This document shows positions 16,800 to 26,504 of a stretch of 64,000 nt of DNA, in pieces. The stretch is from JAJEFO01 sp965214325 (lineage in GTDB: Bacteria; Pseudomonadota; Alphaproteobacteria; Rhodobacterales; Rhodobacteraceae): assembly GCA_965214325.1 (NCBI GenBank), contig CBDCBG010000006.1, forward strand, positions 806,001 through 870,000. Direction: 5' to 3'. The translations under genes were made by a program, and so were the position numbers. The stretch's first letter is position 1; the number at the start of each line of letters is the position of its first letter. The notes beneath the pieces are model-generated. The model saw nothing but the letters and a program-made list of their open reading frames with translations. It was not told the origin of the DNA and did no database searches.

Positions 16800-18232
16800 C
16801 CCGCACTCTCACACTTGGTCGGAAACTCGACGAAGCCTGCGGTGAACCGAATTGGATCGTGCCTGCGGGGATTCCTCAGGGCAACCACAAGGCAGGACTT
16901 TCCGCCGATGACGCGGGCGGCCTGGCTGGCGCCAGGGTGGCTGATGGCGCCCTTGGGCGGGGTCGTGACACGGACGGACCGCCGCTCCAGGCGCCCGCGG
17001 GCCTTTTCGACATCCTTCTCGAAGCGGCCGGCGGCGTCCCTCTCCCGGTCGATGCCGTCGAGGATGGCATGGGTCTCCGGCGCGTTGCCCTTCACGGTGA
17101 AGACGTAGTCCGCGCCGCAGCGTTCGGTGATCAGCCTCGCGGTCTTGCGCACCGTGTGCAGCGCGTCGAGGGCGATCGCCTTTCCGCGGATGTCGCTGCG
17201 CTCCAGGAGGTCGTGCGTGGCCGCCAGCTCGCCGCCCTCGTCGCCGAAGTCCGGGAGCGCGAAGGGCGCGCCGGAGGCATGGCCGGCAGGCGCCACGGTC
17301 TCGTGACGGTCCTCGCCGTTGCGGTTGGCGCCGCGGATGCGCTTGCCGTCGGCGGCGAGCGCCCGTCCTCGGGTTCGTCCATGCGCCGGCGGCCTCCAGC
17401 TCCGCCTGGGACGGCGACCGCGCGAACTGCGCGGCCGCGAGGCAGCCCTTCATGTTCGCGAGCTCGGCGAGGAGGTGGATGGCGAGCACGAAGGCCACCG
17501 TGTGCTTCCGTCCCTGCGCCCGGCGGAAGTCCGGAACCGCCGCCAGCTCGGCATGCAGGGAGCGCATCGCCCCAGGATTCCGGGGCGCCAGTTCAGGGCC
17601 GGCGGGCGGCGCCACGTCGGGCGGCAGCGGCATCGGGTTCGAAAGCGGCTCACGGGCGTCGGGCCTCGGCGGCGTGACGAAGATCTCCTTCGGCTTGCCG
17701 CGGGGGCCGGTGCACCGCCCGTCGGAACGGGAGAACCCCCTGGTCCCGCCCGGCCCCGTCCAGCCCGCCGCCCTGTGCATGGTGCCCGGAAAGAGCTCCG
17801 GATCGCAGGACGTCTCGGCCAGGAGCGCCCTGTGGCCGTGCGCTTCCAGCCAGTCGCCGGCGAGCCGGCGGGTCATCCCCGCAAGGAAGCGGGAGGCGAG
17901 GTTCGGGAACACGCCGGGCTCCGGGAGCGCGAGGAACCGCGTGCTGGTCGCGATCATCCCAGGCCGCGGCCCGCAAGCCGGCGAAAGCCGGGACAGTGGC
18001 GCTCGTCCGTCAGGGCGTCCCGGAGCGGGCGCTCCACCGGCGTCGCCAGGCGGACCTCGACCTCGGACAGCACGAACCCTTCGGGAGCTTCCCGGCGAAC
18101 CGGGCGCGCCTCCATGCGATTGCGGATCGACATGCCGCGAGCGTCGCGCATGTTGCGCGGGAACGTCGGAGAAAGCCGCTGACGATCCCGCGAACGGACG
18201 CGCGCGTGCAACGCGGGGATGCCCGACGTCAA
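16800..18232 (-). pseudogene. ISAs1-family transposase with N-terminal DUF4338 (DruA-like) domain, degraded
   Basis: Leftward coding remains in several frames. The first part, VRLATPVERPLRDALTDERH and CPGFRRLAGRGL, then after a deletion TRFLALPEPGVFPNLASRFL and AGMTRRLAGDWLEAHGHRAL, matches DUF4338, the family of the Druantia protein DruA, also found fused to transposases. Next comes the H-repeat transposase N-domain (LHAELAAVPDFRRAQGRKHT, AIHLLAELANMKGCLAAAQF), then in another frame the DDE part DGKRIRGANRNGEDRHETV, GKAIALDALHTVRKTARLIT and CGADYVFTVKGNAPETH. At least two frameshifts and one internal deletion are needed, so it is a pseudogene. Confidence 0.75.
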
Positions 18233-18285
18233 GAAAAATCAAACGGATTCAGCGTGGGATGCTCCTGTCACAAGAACGCCAACAC

Positions 18286-18314
18286 TTGACACAAAGAGCG
18301 AACACGGATAGAAC
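18286..18314 (+). promoter_or_regulatory. lexA promoter with SOS box (LexA operator)
   Basis: TTGACA at 18286-18291, a 17-base spacer and TAGAAC at 18309-18314 form a promoter 53 bases before the lexA ATG. GAAC at 18300-18303 and GAAC at 18311-18314, seven bases apart, form the alphaproteobacterial LexA operator GAAC-N7-GAAC. It overlaps the -10 box, so LexA binding would block polymerase: autoregulation. A further GAAC follows at 18321. Confidence 0.88.
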
Positions 18315-18366
18315 ATAGGCGAACGCAGCCGCTGGACTGCCAAATCGAGTAGAGGAGACTAGGCAA

Positions 18367-19059
18367 ATGCTCACCCGCAAGCAGCTGGAACTGCTCAGGT
18401 TCATACGCGATCGCATAAAGCTCGAGGGCGTTCCACCATCCTTCGAAGAGATGAAGGACGAACTCGACCTGAAATCGAAGTCCGGGGTCCACAGGTTGAT
18501 CACGGCCTTGGAAGAGCGTGGCTTCATCTATCGCTTGCCACACCGGGCGCGCGCGCTCGAGATCGTGAAGCTTCCCGAGGCCCTGCAAAGAGATACGGGA
18601 TTCACGCCGCAAGTGGTTCAAGGCGACAAAGGCGACACTTCGACCCCTCTCGCCAGCGCCGCCGTACCAGGAACGCATGCAATGGAGTTGCCGGTGATGG
18701 GCCGGATCGCGGCCGGTGTGCCGATCGAAGCGATCAGCGAAGTTAGCCACAATGTAGCCGTGCCCAGCCAAATGATGGGAAGGGGTCATCACTACGCTCT
18801 TGAAGTGCAGGGAGACTCCATGATCGATGTCGGCATCAACGAGGGCGACATAGTTGTCATCCGGGAAGCTAGCACGGCGGACAACGGTGACATCGTGGTT
18901 GCCTTGGTCGATGACCATGAAGCCACCCTCAAGCGGTTTCGCAAGTCCGGCAAAACGATTGTCCTGGAAGCGGCGAACCCGTCTTACGAAACCCGGTTGC
19001 TCCGCGACGATCAGGTCAAGGTGCAGGGACGCCTCATTGGCCTGATGCGCAGCTATTGA
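18367..19059 (+). CDS. lexA: LexA repressor, SOS regulon
   Basis: Transcriptional repressor of the SOS DNA-damage response, 230 residues. The N-terminal winged helix (MLTRKQLELLRFIRDRIKLE, GVPPSFEEMKDEL, SKSGVHRLITALEERGFI) is followed by the autocleavage domain: cleavage site Ala-Gly in GRIAAGVPIEA, catalytic Ser in LEVQGDSMIDVG and catalytic Lys in EATLKRFRK. The ribosome site AGAGGAGA lies upstream. It has its own SOS-box promoter. In Rhodobacterales it normally follows moeA; here a 6.7-kb mobile island intervenes. Confidence 0.97.
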   Translation: MLTRKQLELLRFIRDRIKLEGVPPSFEEMKDELDLKSKSGVHRLITALEERGFIYRLPHRARALEIVKLPEALQRDTGFTPQVVQGDKGDTSTPLASAAVPGTHAMELPVMGRIAAGVPIEAISEVSHNVAVPSQMMGRGHHYALEVQGDSMIDVGINEGDIVVIREASTADNGDIVVALVDDHEATLKRFRKSGKTIVLEAANPSYETRLLRDDQVKVQGRLIGLMRSY

Positions 19060-19612
19060 GCTTTGCTGCGCCGTCGCGTTGCAAAGGCGCGATCCAATGC
19101 GTGCCAGTCCCGATGCATTGTTCGAAAGTCGCTGCAGCCCTGAATTTTCGAGGTCCGGCCAAAATCGGCCTTGTCGCGCGAATGTGCGTCCCGGAGATTC
19201 ATGTCGTGCCTGCAGCGTGCCAGCCGGGCAACATGAGAAATGCTGGACCACGAACTGGTCATACCGCAACGGAATTCAGCAAGTCCTAATGCAATCCGGG
19301 CCGGAGTCCGAGTGCCTTGGGCTCCTAGTTCGGGGCATGTTGAATCACGCTCGCGTCAAGAGAGTCTCGGAACCTGTGCTCGCGCTCCAGTCTTTATCGG
19401 AAGCGAGGATGCCGCCGAATTCACGCGCAATTTGCGACGTGGAATCAAATCCCTGCGAAAACAACCAGCCAGCCGTGCGCCCGCCAATCCCGCTGCTGCC
19501 GTCATGGGAGGCTCGTGGCTCTGGACCGGCCTGCCCTTGTCACTCCAAGACGGCTAAATTACACCGGATGGAAGCCCGTTGAACCCATGGACTCCTTAAG
19601 GTTTGTCAGCCG
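19060..19612. other. 553-base gap between lexA and gltX without a recognised gene
   Basis: Short open frames exist in this stretch but none shows a recognisable motif or a ribosome site. From memory, related genomes often have comEC between lexA and gltX; no comEC remnant could be recognised here. The gltX promoter probably lies near its 3' end. Confidence 0.4.
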
Positions 19613-21019
19613 ATGACCGAATCGCCTGTTGTCACCCGCTTCGCGCCATCGCCCACCGGGAACCTGCATATCGGGGGCGCACGCACCGCTTTGTTCAATT
19701 GGCTTTATGCACGCCATGCAGGCGGATCCTTCTGCCTTCGCATCGAGGACACTGATCGCGTACGGTCGACGCCCGAAGCGACGGAAGCCATATTCACAGG
19801 ACTCAATTGGCTGGGCATTGACTGGGACGGAGACGCAGTCAGCCAGTCAGAACGCGCTGGTCGTCACGCGGAAGTGGCGCGCGAAATGCTCGCAAGAGGC
19901 TCGGCCTACAGGTGCTTCCTGAGCCAGGAAGAAGCCGCCGCACTCCGTGACAAGGCCAAAGCGCAGGGCCACTCCTCCGCGTTCCGGTCTCCATGGCGGG
20001 ATGCGCCCGAGAGCGATCACCCGGATGCACCATATGCTGTCCGCGTAAAGGCCCCCGATCATGGCGAAACGAAAATGCAAGACAGGGTCCAGGGCGATGT
20101 CACCGTCCTGAATGACCAACTCGACGACATGATCGTGCTCCGATCAGACGGGACGCCCGTCTACATGCTGGCCGTCGTCGTTGACGATCACGACATGGGC
20201 GTCACCCATGTCATCCGAGGTGACGACCATCTGAACAACGCCGCCCGGCAGATGCTGGTCTACAGTGCCATGGGATGGGATGCACCTGTCTGGGCTCACG
20301 TGCCATTGATCCACGGAGAAGACGGAAAGAAGCTATCCAAGCGCCATGGCGCGCTCGGGGTCCAGGATTGGGCGGCCATGGGATATCCGGCCGCCGGCAT
20401 GCGGAACTACCTTTTGCGCCTCGGATGGAGTCACGGGGACGACGAACTGTTCACCATGGAAGAGGCAAAGGCCTGGTTTGACCTAACCGGATTCAAGAGG
20501 TCGCCTGCACGGCTCGACACCAGAAAGCTCCAATACATTTCCGGTAGGCACATTGCCGCAATCTCCTCCGATCCAGAACTTGTACAGGGAATCCAGGAGT
20601 ACCTCGCGTTCTCTGGCAAGGACGCCCTCACGGCCTCGCAGATCTCGGACTTGGAACGCGCCATGTACTGCTTGAAGGACAGGTCAAAGACATTTCCAGA
20701 ACTGCTTGAGAAGGCTCGCTTTGTGCTAGCTTCCCGACCGATTGTCCCCGACGCCGGGCTCGCAGACGAACTGGATGCGACATGCCATCGCATCTTGCCA
20801 GAATTGACGCCGCACCTGCAAAATGCTAGTTGGGAGCGCGGCACGTTGGAGAGCATCGTTCGCGAACTCGCCGAGGCGAATGACATCAAGTTCGGAAAGC
20901 TCGCCGGCGCAATTCGGATTGCATTGGCCGGCCGCAACGTCTCTCCCAGCATATTCGACATGATGCTGGTGCTTGGACGCGGCGAAACCGTGCTCAGGCT
21001 GACAGATGCATCAACCTGA
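19613..21019 (+). CDS. gltX: Glutamyl-tRNA synthetase
   Basis: Class I aminoacyl-tRNA synthetase, 468 residues. The HIGH motif lies in RFAPSPTGNLHIGGARTALF, the KMSKS-equivalent is KLSKRHG, and LRIEDTDRVRSTPEA and HVIRGDDHLNNAARQM are conserved GluRS segments. It charges tRNA-Glu and, in many alphaproteobacteria, also tRNA-Gln, which GatCAB then amidates. The C-terminal anticodon-binding domain is complete. Confidence 0.96.
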   Translation: MTESPVVTRFAPSPTGNLHIGGARTALFNWLYARHAGGSFCLRIEDTDRVRSTPEATEAIFTGLNWLGIDWDGDAVSQSERAGRHAEVAREMLARGSAYRCFLSQEEAAALRDKAKAQGHSSAFRSPWRDAPESDHPDAPYAVRVKAPDHGETKMQDRVQGDVTVLNDQLDDMIVLRSDGTPVYMLAVVVDDHDMGVTHVIRGDDHLNNAARQMLVYSAMGWDAPVWAHVPLIHGEDGKKLSKRHGALGVQDWAAMGYPAAGMRNYLLRLGWSHGDDELFTMEEAKAWFDLTGFKRSPARLDTRKLQYISGRHIAAISSDPELVQGIQEYLAFSGKDALTASQISDLERAMYCLKDRSKTFPELLEKARFVLASRPIVPDAGLADELDATCHRILPELTPHLQNASWERGTLESIVRELAEANDIKFGKLAGAIRIALAGRNVSPSIFDMMLVLGRGETVLRLTDAST

Positions 21020-21081
21020 CAGTTGGCGTCTGGCAGGTGCGGAGCGCCTGATCGACAATGAAACAATGGGTAGCGAGGGAC

Positions 21082-22377
21082 ATGAAAGAATCTTCGAAAT
21101 CAGCCATGCTGAACATCGATGGCAAGGAATTCAATCTTCCGATGTTCTCGCCGACCTGCGGCCCCGACGTGATCGACATTCGCAGACTGTACGGTGACGC
21201 CAATGTCTTCACCTATGATCCAGGGTTCACTTCGACTGCATCATGCAACTCCACGATAACGTTCATCGACGGCGAAGACGGCATTTTGCTGCACCGCGGC
21301 TACCCGATCGACCAACTTGCGGAAAAGTCGCATTTCCTGGAAGTCTGCTACCTGCTTCTGTACGGCGAACTGCCATCGGCGGATCAGCTTGAAGATTTCG
21401 AATCTCGCGTGACCACTCACACCATGCTGCATGAACAGATGGTCAACTTCTTCCGCGGGTTTCGCCGTGACGCCCATCCAATGGCGATCATGGTCGGCGT
21501 GGTCGGCGCAATGTCCGCATTCTATCACGACTCGACGGATGTCAACGAACCCTGGCAACGAGAAGTTGCCTCTATTCGGCTTGTGGCGAAGATGCCGACG
21601 ATCGCGGCGTGGGCGTTCAAGTACCATATCGGACAACCATTCGTTTATCCTAGGAACGATCTCGATTACGCATCGAACTTCCTTCGGATGTGCTTCAGCG
21701 TTCCCGCGGAAGAATATGAAGTGAACCCGATATTCAGCCGGGCAATGGACCGGATCCTGACGCTCCACGCGGATCACGAGCAGAATGCGTCCACTTCGAC
21801 CGTTCGATTGGCATCTTCGTCCGGCGCCAATCCGTTCGCCTGCATTGCAGCAGGCATCGCCTGCCTTTGGGGCCCGGCTCATGGGGGCGCCAACCAGGCA
21901 TGCCTCGAAATGCTGCGCGCAATCGGGTCGGTGGATCGCATCCCGGAATTCATCGATCGCGCCAAGGACAAGGACGATCCGTTTCGCCTCATGGGCTTCG
22001 GTCACCGGGTCTACAAGAACTTCGACCCTCGCGCGCGGGTCATGAAGCAGTCCGCAGACGAGGTGCTGGGTCTTCTTGGGATCGAGAACAACCCGACCTT
22101 GCAGGTGGCGATGGAACTGGAAAGGCTTGCCCTGGAGGACCCGTATTTCAAGGAAAAGAGACTCTATCCCAACGTCGACTTCTATTCCGGCATCATCCTG
22201 GATGCGCTGGGTTTCCCGACATCGATGTTCACGCCGATCTTCGCGGTGGCACGTACGGTTGGCTGGATCAGCCAGTGGAAGGAAATGATCGCCGATCCAC
22301 AGATGAAGATCGGTCGTCCGAGACAGCTCTATGTAGGCGCTGACATGCGCGACTATGTGGACGTGGAGCGTCGCTGA
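21082..22377 (+). CDS. gltA: Citrate synthase (type II)
   Basis: Condenses oxaloacetate and acetyl-CoA at the entry of the TCA cycle. 431 residues from the ATG at 21082, which has GAGGGAC right upstream and gives the usual N-terminus (MKESSKSAMLNIDGKEF); an earlier ATG at 21058 would add eight residues. Active-site motifs: CIAAGIACLWGPAHGGANQA, MGFGHRVYKNFDPRAR and FYSGIILDALGFPTSMFTPI (catalytic Asp in NVDFYSG). NADH-sensitive hexameric type expected from the family. Confidence 0.95.
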   Translation: MKESSKSAMLNIDGKEFNLPMFSPTCGPDVIDIRRLYGDANVFTYDPGFTSTASCNSTITFIDGEDGILLHRGYPIDQLAEKSHFLEVCYLLLYGELPSADQLEDFESRVTTHTMLHEQMVNFFRGFRRDAHPMAIMVGVVGAMSAFYHDSTDVNEPWQREVASIRLVAKMPTIAAWAFKYHIGQPFVYPRNDLDYASNFLRMCFSVPAEEYEVNPIFSRAMDRILTLHADHEQNASTSTVRLASSSGANPFACIAAGIACLWGPAHGGANQACLEMLRAIGSVDRIPEFIDRAKDKDDPFRLMGFGHRVYKNFDPRARVMKQSADEVLGLLGIENNPTLQVAMELERLALEDPYFKEKRLYPNVDFYSGIILDALGFPTSMFTPIFAVARTVGWISQWKEMIADPQMKIGRPRQLYVGADMRDYVDVERR

Positions 22378-22399
22378 GCGTCTAAGGCGGCCGAATTCG

Positions 22400-23179
22400 T
22401 CAGCGCCCTTCGTACTCTGCAGGACGGCCGTCGAGGAATGCCAACACTCCCTCGCGGAAATCCCGGGTCTTGCCGCAACGCCCTTGCAACCTGGCTTCAA
22501 GGATCAGTTGCTCCTCAAGCGAGTTATCGTACGTGGCCCGGATTGCTTCCTTGGCGCGGCGATAGGCCTCGGTTGGCCCCGATGCCAGTTGCGCCGCCCG
22601 TCTCCGCCAGTGCGCCTCGAATTCGTCGTCCGGGACCGCTTCCCAGATCATGCCCCATTCCGCTGCCTGGCGTGCTGGCACCGGTTCGGCAATGAGCGCC
22701 ATCCCCATGGCCCGGGCAAACCCAACCTGACGCGGCAACCAATAGGTTCCACCTGCATCGGGAATGAGGCCGATCCGGGCAAACGCTTGCAGAAACACCG
22801 CACGCTCGGAAGCAATCACGACGTCGGCTGCCAGTGCAAGATTCGCTCCCGCACCAGCGGCAGCGCCATTGACCGCCGATATCGTCGGCACCTTGCAATC
22901 AAAAATCGCCAGCAAGAGCGGCATGTATTCGTCCCGGAGCGTCCGCTCGAGATTGGCGTTTGACACCGAATGCCGTGCATCCGTCAGATCCTGGCCCGAG
23001 CAAAAGGCGTCTCCTGCCCCGGACATGACGATCACGCGCGCTGCATCGGATGCCTCCTTGATTGCGTACAGCAATTCCGCGCGCATCTGGCTGTTGAGCG
23101 CGTTCTTGACGTCGGGCCTGTCGAGCGTGATTTCAGCGCAGCCATCGGCGTATGACAAGCGAATGGTCTGATACTCCAT
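22400..23179 (-). CDS. Enoyl-CoA hydratase/isomerase (PaaG-like)
   Basis: Crotonase-family protein, 259 residues. Motifs: EITLDRPDVKNALNSQM, the oxyanion-hole strand AFCSGQDLTDARH, VNGAAAGAGANLALAADVVI and FARIGLIPDAGGTYWLPR. The ATG at 23179 is preceded by AAGGAGGCG; a longer frame to 23245 is unsupported. The GLIPDAGGT segment and length resemble the ring-hydroxylated phenylacetyl-CoA isomerase PaaG, but generic enoyl-CoA hydratase is equally possible. It lies downstream of ccmF-ccmH on the same strand, an arrangement common in this group. Confidence 0.88.
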   Translation of the reverse strand: MEYQTIRLSYADGCAEITLDRPDVKNALNSQMRAELLYAIKEASDAARVIVMSGAGDAFCSGQDLTDARHSVSNANLERTLRDEYMPLLLAIFDCKVPTISAVNGAAAGAGANLALAADVVIASERAVFLQAFARIGLIPDAGGTYWLPRQVGFARAMGMALIAEPVPARQAAEWGMIWEAVPDDEFEAHWRRRAAQLASGPTEAYRRAKEAIRATYDNSLEEQLILEARLQGRCGKTRDFREGVLAFLDGRPAEYEGR

Positions 23180-23277
23180 TGAACGAGCGCCTCCTTGGTG
23201 GATGTCTTGGACATAGGTAAACGGACACGCTAGCGAAAGAGTCAACTGAAGATGCCGCCATCGGCATCCCGGGCTGT

Positions 23278-23724
23278 CTATTCGTCCATCAATTCCGCAA
23301 GGCGCGCCTTTTCCTCTGCAGTAAGCGTGTCAGGCCTCGCGGACCGGCGACGACGAACCAGGAAGGTGCCGGCAGCGGCAAGCCCCGCCAGCAGCAGGAT
23401 CGGACCTGCAGCCCACAACGCGAGATTGGCCCCGTCCTGCCGCGGATTCAGGAGCACATATTCCCCGTAACGCTCGACGACGAAAGCGAAGACCTCCTCG
23501 TCACTGTCGCCGTCAACTATTCGCTCCCGGACAAGATGGCGCAGGTCGCGGGCGAGGGCTGCATCGGATTCATCAATAGATTCATTCCTGCAAATCAGGC
23601 AGCGGAGCCCCTGCGAGATGTCGCGAGCACGAGATTCCAAGGCCGGATCATCAAGAACCTCGTCGGGCTCGATTGCCCAGGCAGTCCCGGCAAGCAGTGC
23701 CAGAAGGAGTGCTCGAAGGATCAT
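23278..23724 (-). CDS. ccmH: Cytochrome c maturation protein CcmH (CycL)
   Basis: Membrane-anchored thiol-disulfide protein of the System I cytochrome c maturation pathway, 148 residues. A signal peptide (MILRALLLALLAGTAWA) is followed by the redox motif LRCLICRNESIDESDA (Cys-X2-Cys), three helices, and a C-terminal membrane segment WAAGPILLLAGLAAAGTFLV. It presents reduced apocytochrome c to CcmF. Its start overlaps the ccmF stop by four bases. Confidence 0.95.
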   Translation of the reverse strand: MILRALLLALLAGTAWAIEPDEVLDDPALESRARDISQGLRCLICRNESIDESDAALARDLRHLVRERIVDGDSDEEVFAFVVERYGEYVLLNPRQDGANLALWAAGPILLLAGLAAAGTFLVRRRRSARPDTLTAEEKARLAELMDE

Positions 23725-25688
23725 TCCGCCACCACGTGCATGGCTTGCCGCCGTGCGCCCGCCGCAACCCGGAATCGCCGGTCACTCAGCGACAGCGCAC
23801 CACCAAACGCCATGATGATCGCGCCGGCCCAAATCCAGCTCGCAAACGGCTTTATGTAGGTCCGTACAGCCCATCCGCCACCTTCCTGCGGATCCCCAAT
23901 CACCAAGTAGACGTCGCGGAAGATACCGTTGTCGATAGCGGCCTCCGTTGTTGGCATCCCGGCAACGGGGTACATTCGCCGTTCCGGACGGAGTACCGCC
24001 ACATCGCGCCCGTGCCGAGCCACCCGAACTTCCGCGATCGTCGAGTGGTAGTTTGGACCCTGAACCCTTTTCACGCTGGCTAACGTGAATTCGTAGCGGC
24101 CCGCCGAAAAGGTTTCCCCCTCCTTTGCGACGCGAATGTCCTCGACCTCCCAGGCAAGCAGGAGCGAGATACCGATCATCGTGATTCCAAGACCGGCATG
24201 CGCCACGACCCGGCCCCAATCGGAACGCGGCAATCGGATGGCGCGACGCAACCTCAGGGAATGCTTCTGTCCTGTGCGTGCCCGGAGATCCGCAGCTGAG
24301 CCAAGAATGACCCAGCTGCCAAGCAAGGCCCCGACCGGACCCAGCATGGTTCGTCCTGATCCGATCGCCCAAACGAAGGCCGCAATTCCAAATGCTCCCA
24401 CTGCAGCAAGCCAAACGGCCCGGAAGGTTCGCCCGGATCTCGCCCGCTTCCAAGGCATTGCGGCTCCAACGGGAAGGATCACGGCGAGCGCCATGAAGAA
24501 AGGCGTGAATGATGCATCGAAGAAGGGCGGCCCGACCGACACCTTTCGAGAAAACGCAATTTCCGCGACAAGGGGCCAGACCGTGCCAATGAATACCACT
24601 AGTGCCGCAACCGCCAGCAAAACATTGTTCAGCACCAGCGCACTTTCCCGGCTGACCGTACCGAAGACGCCGACGCTCTGGATTGCGCCGGCGCGCGTAG
24701 CATAGAGTAGCAGTGCGCCGCCCATGAAGAACCCCGTAATGGCCAGCAGATAGACCCCGCGCTCGGGATCATTGGCGAAGGCGTGCACGCTTGTCAGAAC
24801 GCCTGAACGCACAATGAACGCGCCAATCAGCGAAAACCCGAAGGCGAGAATTGCGAGGAGCACCGTCCAGCTCTTCAGTGCCTCGCGTTTCTCGACGACG
24901 ACGGCGGAATGCAAGAGCGCCACGGAAATCAGCCAGGGCATGAACGACGCGTTCTCGACCGGATCCCAGAACCAGAATCCGCCCCAGCCAAGCTCGTAAT
25001 AGGCCCACCAGGAGCCAAGCGCGATGCCGACGGTCAACATGAGCCAGGCCAGCAGGGTCCACGGCCTGACCCACCTGCCCCATGCCGCGTCCACGCGACC
25101 CTCGATCAGGGCCGCAACTGCAAACGAGAACGACGTGGACAGGCCGACATAGCCCAAATAGAGAAAGGGCGGGTGGAAGGCGAGACCCGGATCCTGCAAC
25201 AGCGGATTCAGGTCGCGCCCGTTCATGGGAGGCATGTCGAGGCGGACGAACGGGTTCGACGTGAAGATCAGGAAACTCAGAAATGCAGCGCCGATGGAGG
25301 CCTGAACCCCCAACACACGCGCCCTCAACCGGTCAGGCAGATTGCCCCCGAACTGGGCAACAAGAGCTCCGAAAAAAGCGAGGATGAAGCACCAAAGCAA
25401 CATGGAGCCTTCGTGGTTCCCCCAAACGCCGGAGACCTTGTAGATCGTCGGTTTCAGCGTGTGCGAATTCGCTGTCACCAATCGAACGGAAAAGTCCGAT
25501 GTGACAAATGCATAGGTCAGGGCAACGAACGCGACCGCCAAGAGCCCGGCCTGCACCAACGAAGCCGGTTCAGCCACAGCCATCCACGCACTCCAACGCC
25601 TGTGCGCACCGACAAGAGGCAGCACCATCTGGAGGCAGGCAACGACAAGCGCCAGAATCAGGGCAAGGTGTCCGATCTCCACGACCAT
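23721..25688 (-). CDS. ccmF: Heme lyase subunit CcmF
   Basis: Large polytopic membrane protein, 655 residues, that joins heme from CcmE to apocytochrome c with CcmH. The tryptophan-rich WWD heme-binding segment reads YYELGWGGFWFWDPVENASF, and GDPQEGGGWAVRTYIKPFAS and NHEGSMLLWCFILAFFGALV are further CcmF marks. The start chosen is the ATG at 25688 (MVVEIGHLALILALVV), the usual N-terminus; 27 extra upstream residues derive from transposon sequence. The expected upstream neighbour ccmE lies 19 kb away, so this gene has been cut from its original promoter. Confidence 0.95.
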   Translation of the reverse strand: MVVEIGHLALILALVVACLQMVLPLVGAHRRWSAWMAVAEPASLVQAGLLAVAFVALTYAFVTSDFSVRLVTANSHTLKPTIYKVSGVWGNHEGSMLLWCFILAFFGALVAQFGGNLPDRLRARVLGVQASIGAAFLSFLIFTSNPFVRLDMPPMNGRDLNPLLQDPGLAFHPPFLYLGYVGLSTSFSFAVAALIEGRVDAAWGRWVRPWTLLAWLMLTVGIALGSWWAYYELGWGGFWFWDPVENASFMPWLISVALLHSAVVVEKREALKSWTVLLAILAFGFSLIGAFIVRSGVLTSVHAFANDPERGVYLLAITGFFMGGALLLYATRAGAIQSVGVFGTVSRESALVLNNVLLAVAALVVFIGTVWPLVAEIAFSRKVSVGPPFFDASFTPFFMALAVILPVGAAMPWKRARSGRTFRAVWLAAVGAFGIAAFVWAIGSGRTMLGPVGALLGSWVILGSAADLRARTGQKHSLRLRRAIRLPRSDWGRVVAHAGLGITMIGISLLLAWEVEDIRVAKEGETFSAGRYEFTLASVKRVQGPNYHSTIAEVRVARHGRDVAVLRPERRMYPVAGMPTTEAAIDNGIFRDVYLVIGDPQEGGGWAVRTYIKPFASWIWAGAIIMAFGGALSLSDRRFRVAAGARRQAMHVVAE

Positions 25689-25744
25689 GTGCCAGAACTT
25701 AGTGCGCACTCGGCGGGTCGCCAAGTGCACAAAGAAGCCATCTG

Positions 25745-26392
25745 CCTCGGCTACGTCAGGCGCCTCCATGACGCGCTGCAGCTATGGGAGGAGGCCGCCA
25801 TCGCGCATCTCCTGAAACGCCCGGCCCTGCACCGACGAGACCGGCTTCCGGGTCGACGGCAGGACCCGGTGGCTCCATGTCGTCACCGACGGCTCCCTGA
25901 CCCTGAAGTTCCTGCACCGGAAGCGCGTGTAGGGAGGCGATCGACGAGACCGGCATCATCCCGCGCTACGCCGGCACGCTGGTCCACGACTGCTGGGCGA
26001 CATGCTTCGCCTATGACCAGTGCAGGCACCAGCTGTGCGGCTCGCACCTCCTGAGGGAACGGCCTTCATCGTCGGCTCCAACGGCTTCCGCTGGCGCGCC
26101 TGATGAAGAAGCTGCTGCGCGAGGCCTGCCACAGGGTCGACAGGAGCGACACCAAGACCCTGCCCGAGGACGGGCGCGCGGCCGTGCGCAGGCGATACCG
26201 GACCAAACCTCCATGAGCGCCTCGTGAAGCACGAGGTGTCCGTGCTGCGCTTCATGGCAGACCCGGATGTCAGTTTCACGAACAACTCGGCCGAGCAGAA
26301 GATCAGGATGGCGAAGGTCAAGATCAAGCATCCGGATGCTTCCGGACCCGGCTTCACGCCGAAGCCTGGTGCCGGATCTCAAGCTACCTGAT
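25745..26392 (+). pseudogene. IS66-family TnpC transposase, fragmented
   Basis: Rightward fragments in different frames: TDETGFRVDGRTRWLHVVTD, GSLTLKFLHRKRV, AIDETGIIPRYAGTLVHDCW, YDQCRHQLCGSHLLRE, then SVLRFMADPDVSFTNNSAEQ, KIRMAKVKIKHPDASG and a final RISSYL-like end. These are the IS66 transposase DDE-domain blocks, including the DETG motif, the 'C...HLLRE' zinc-like segment and the NNxAEQ catalytic block. Several frameshifts and missing segments show it is dead. It touches the ccmF start region and marks the left edge of the 19-kb island. Confidence 0.8.
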
Positions 26393-26504
26393 ACCAATTC
26401 AAGAAAGTAATGACTCACGAGCAAAGAAGGAACATCATGCTGTGGCACGATGCGACAAACCGTGTGCGGCCGATGCGGTCCTGCTCCATGTTGTGGGTGC
26501 CGAG

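Noticed and set aside
19079..19582. Rightward 167-codon frame between lexA and gltX
   Set aside because: No recognisable motif, no ribosome site, and a cysteine- and proline-rich translation typical of a random frame.
24909..26054. Rightward 381-codon open frame
   Set aside because: It is opposite to ccmF for most of its length and then runs into IS66 debris; the ccmF frame has all the family motifs.
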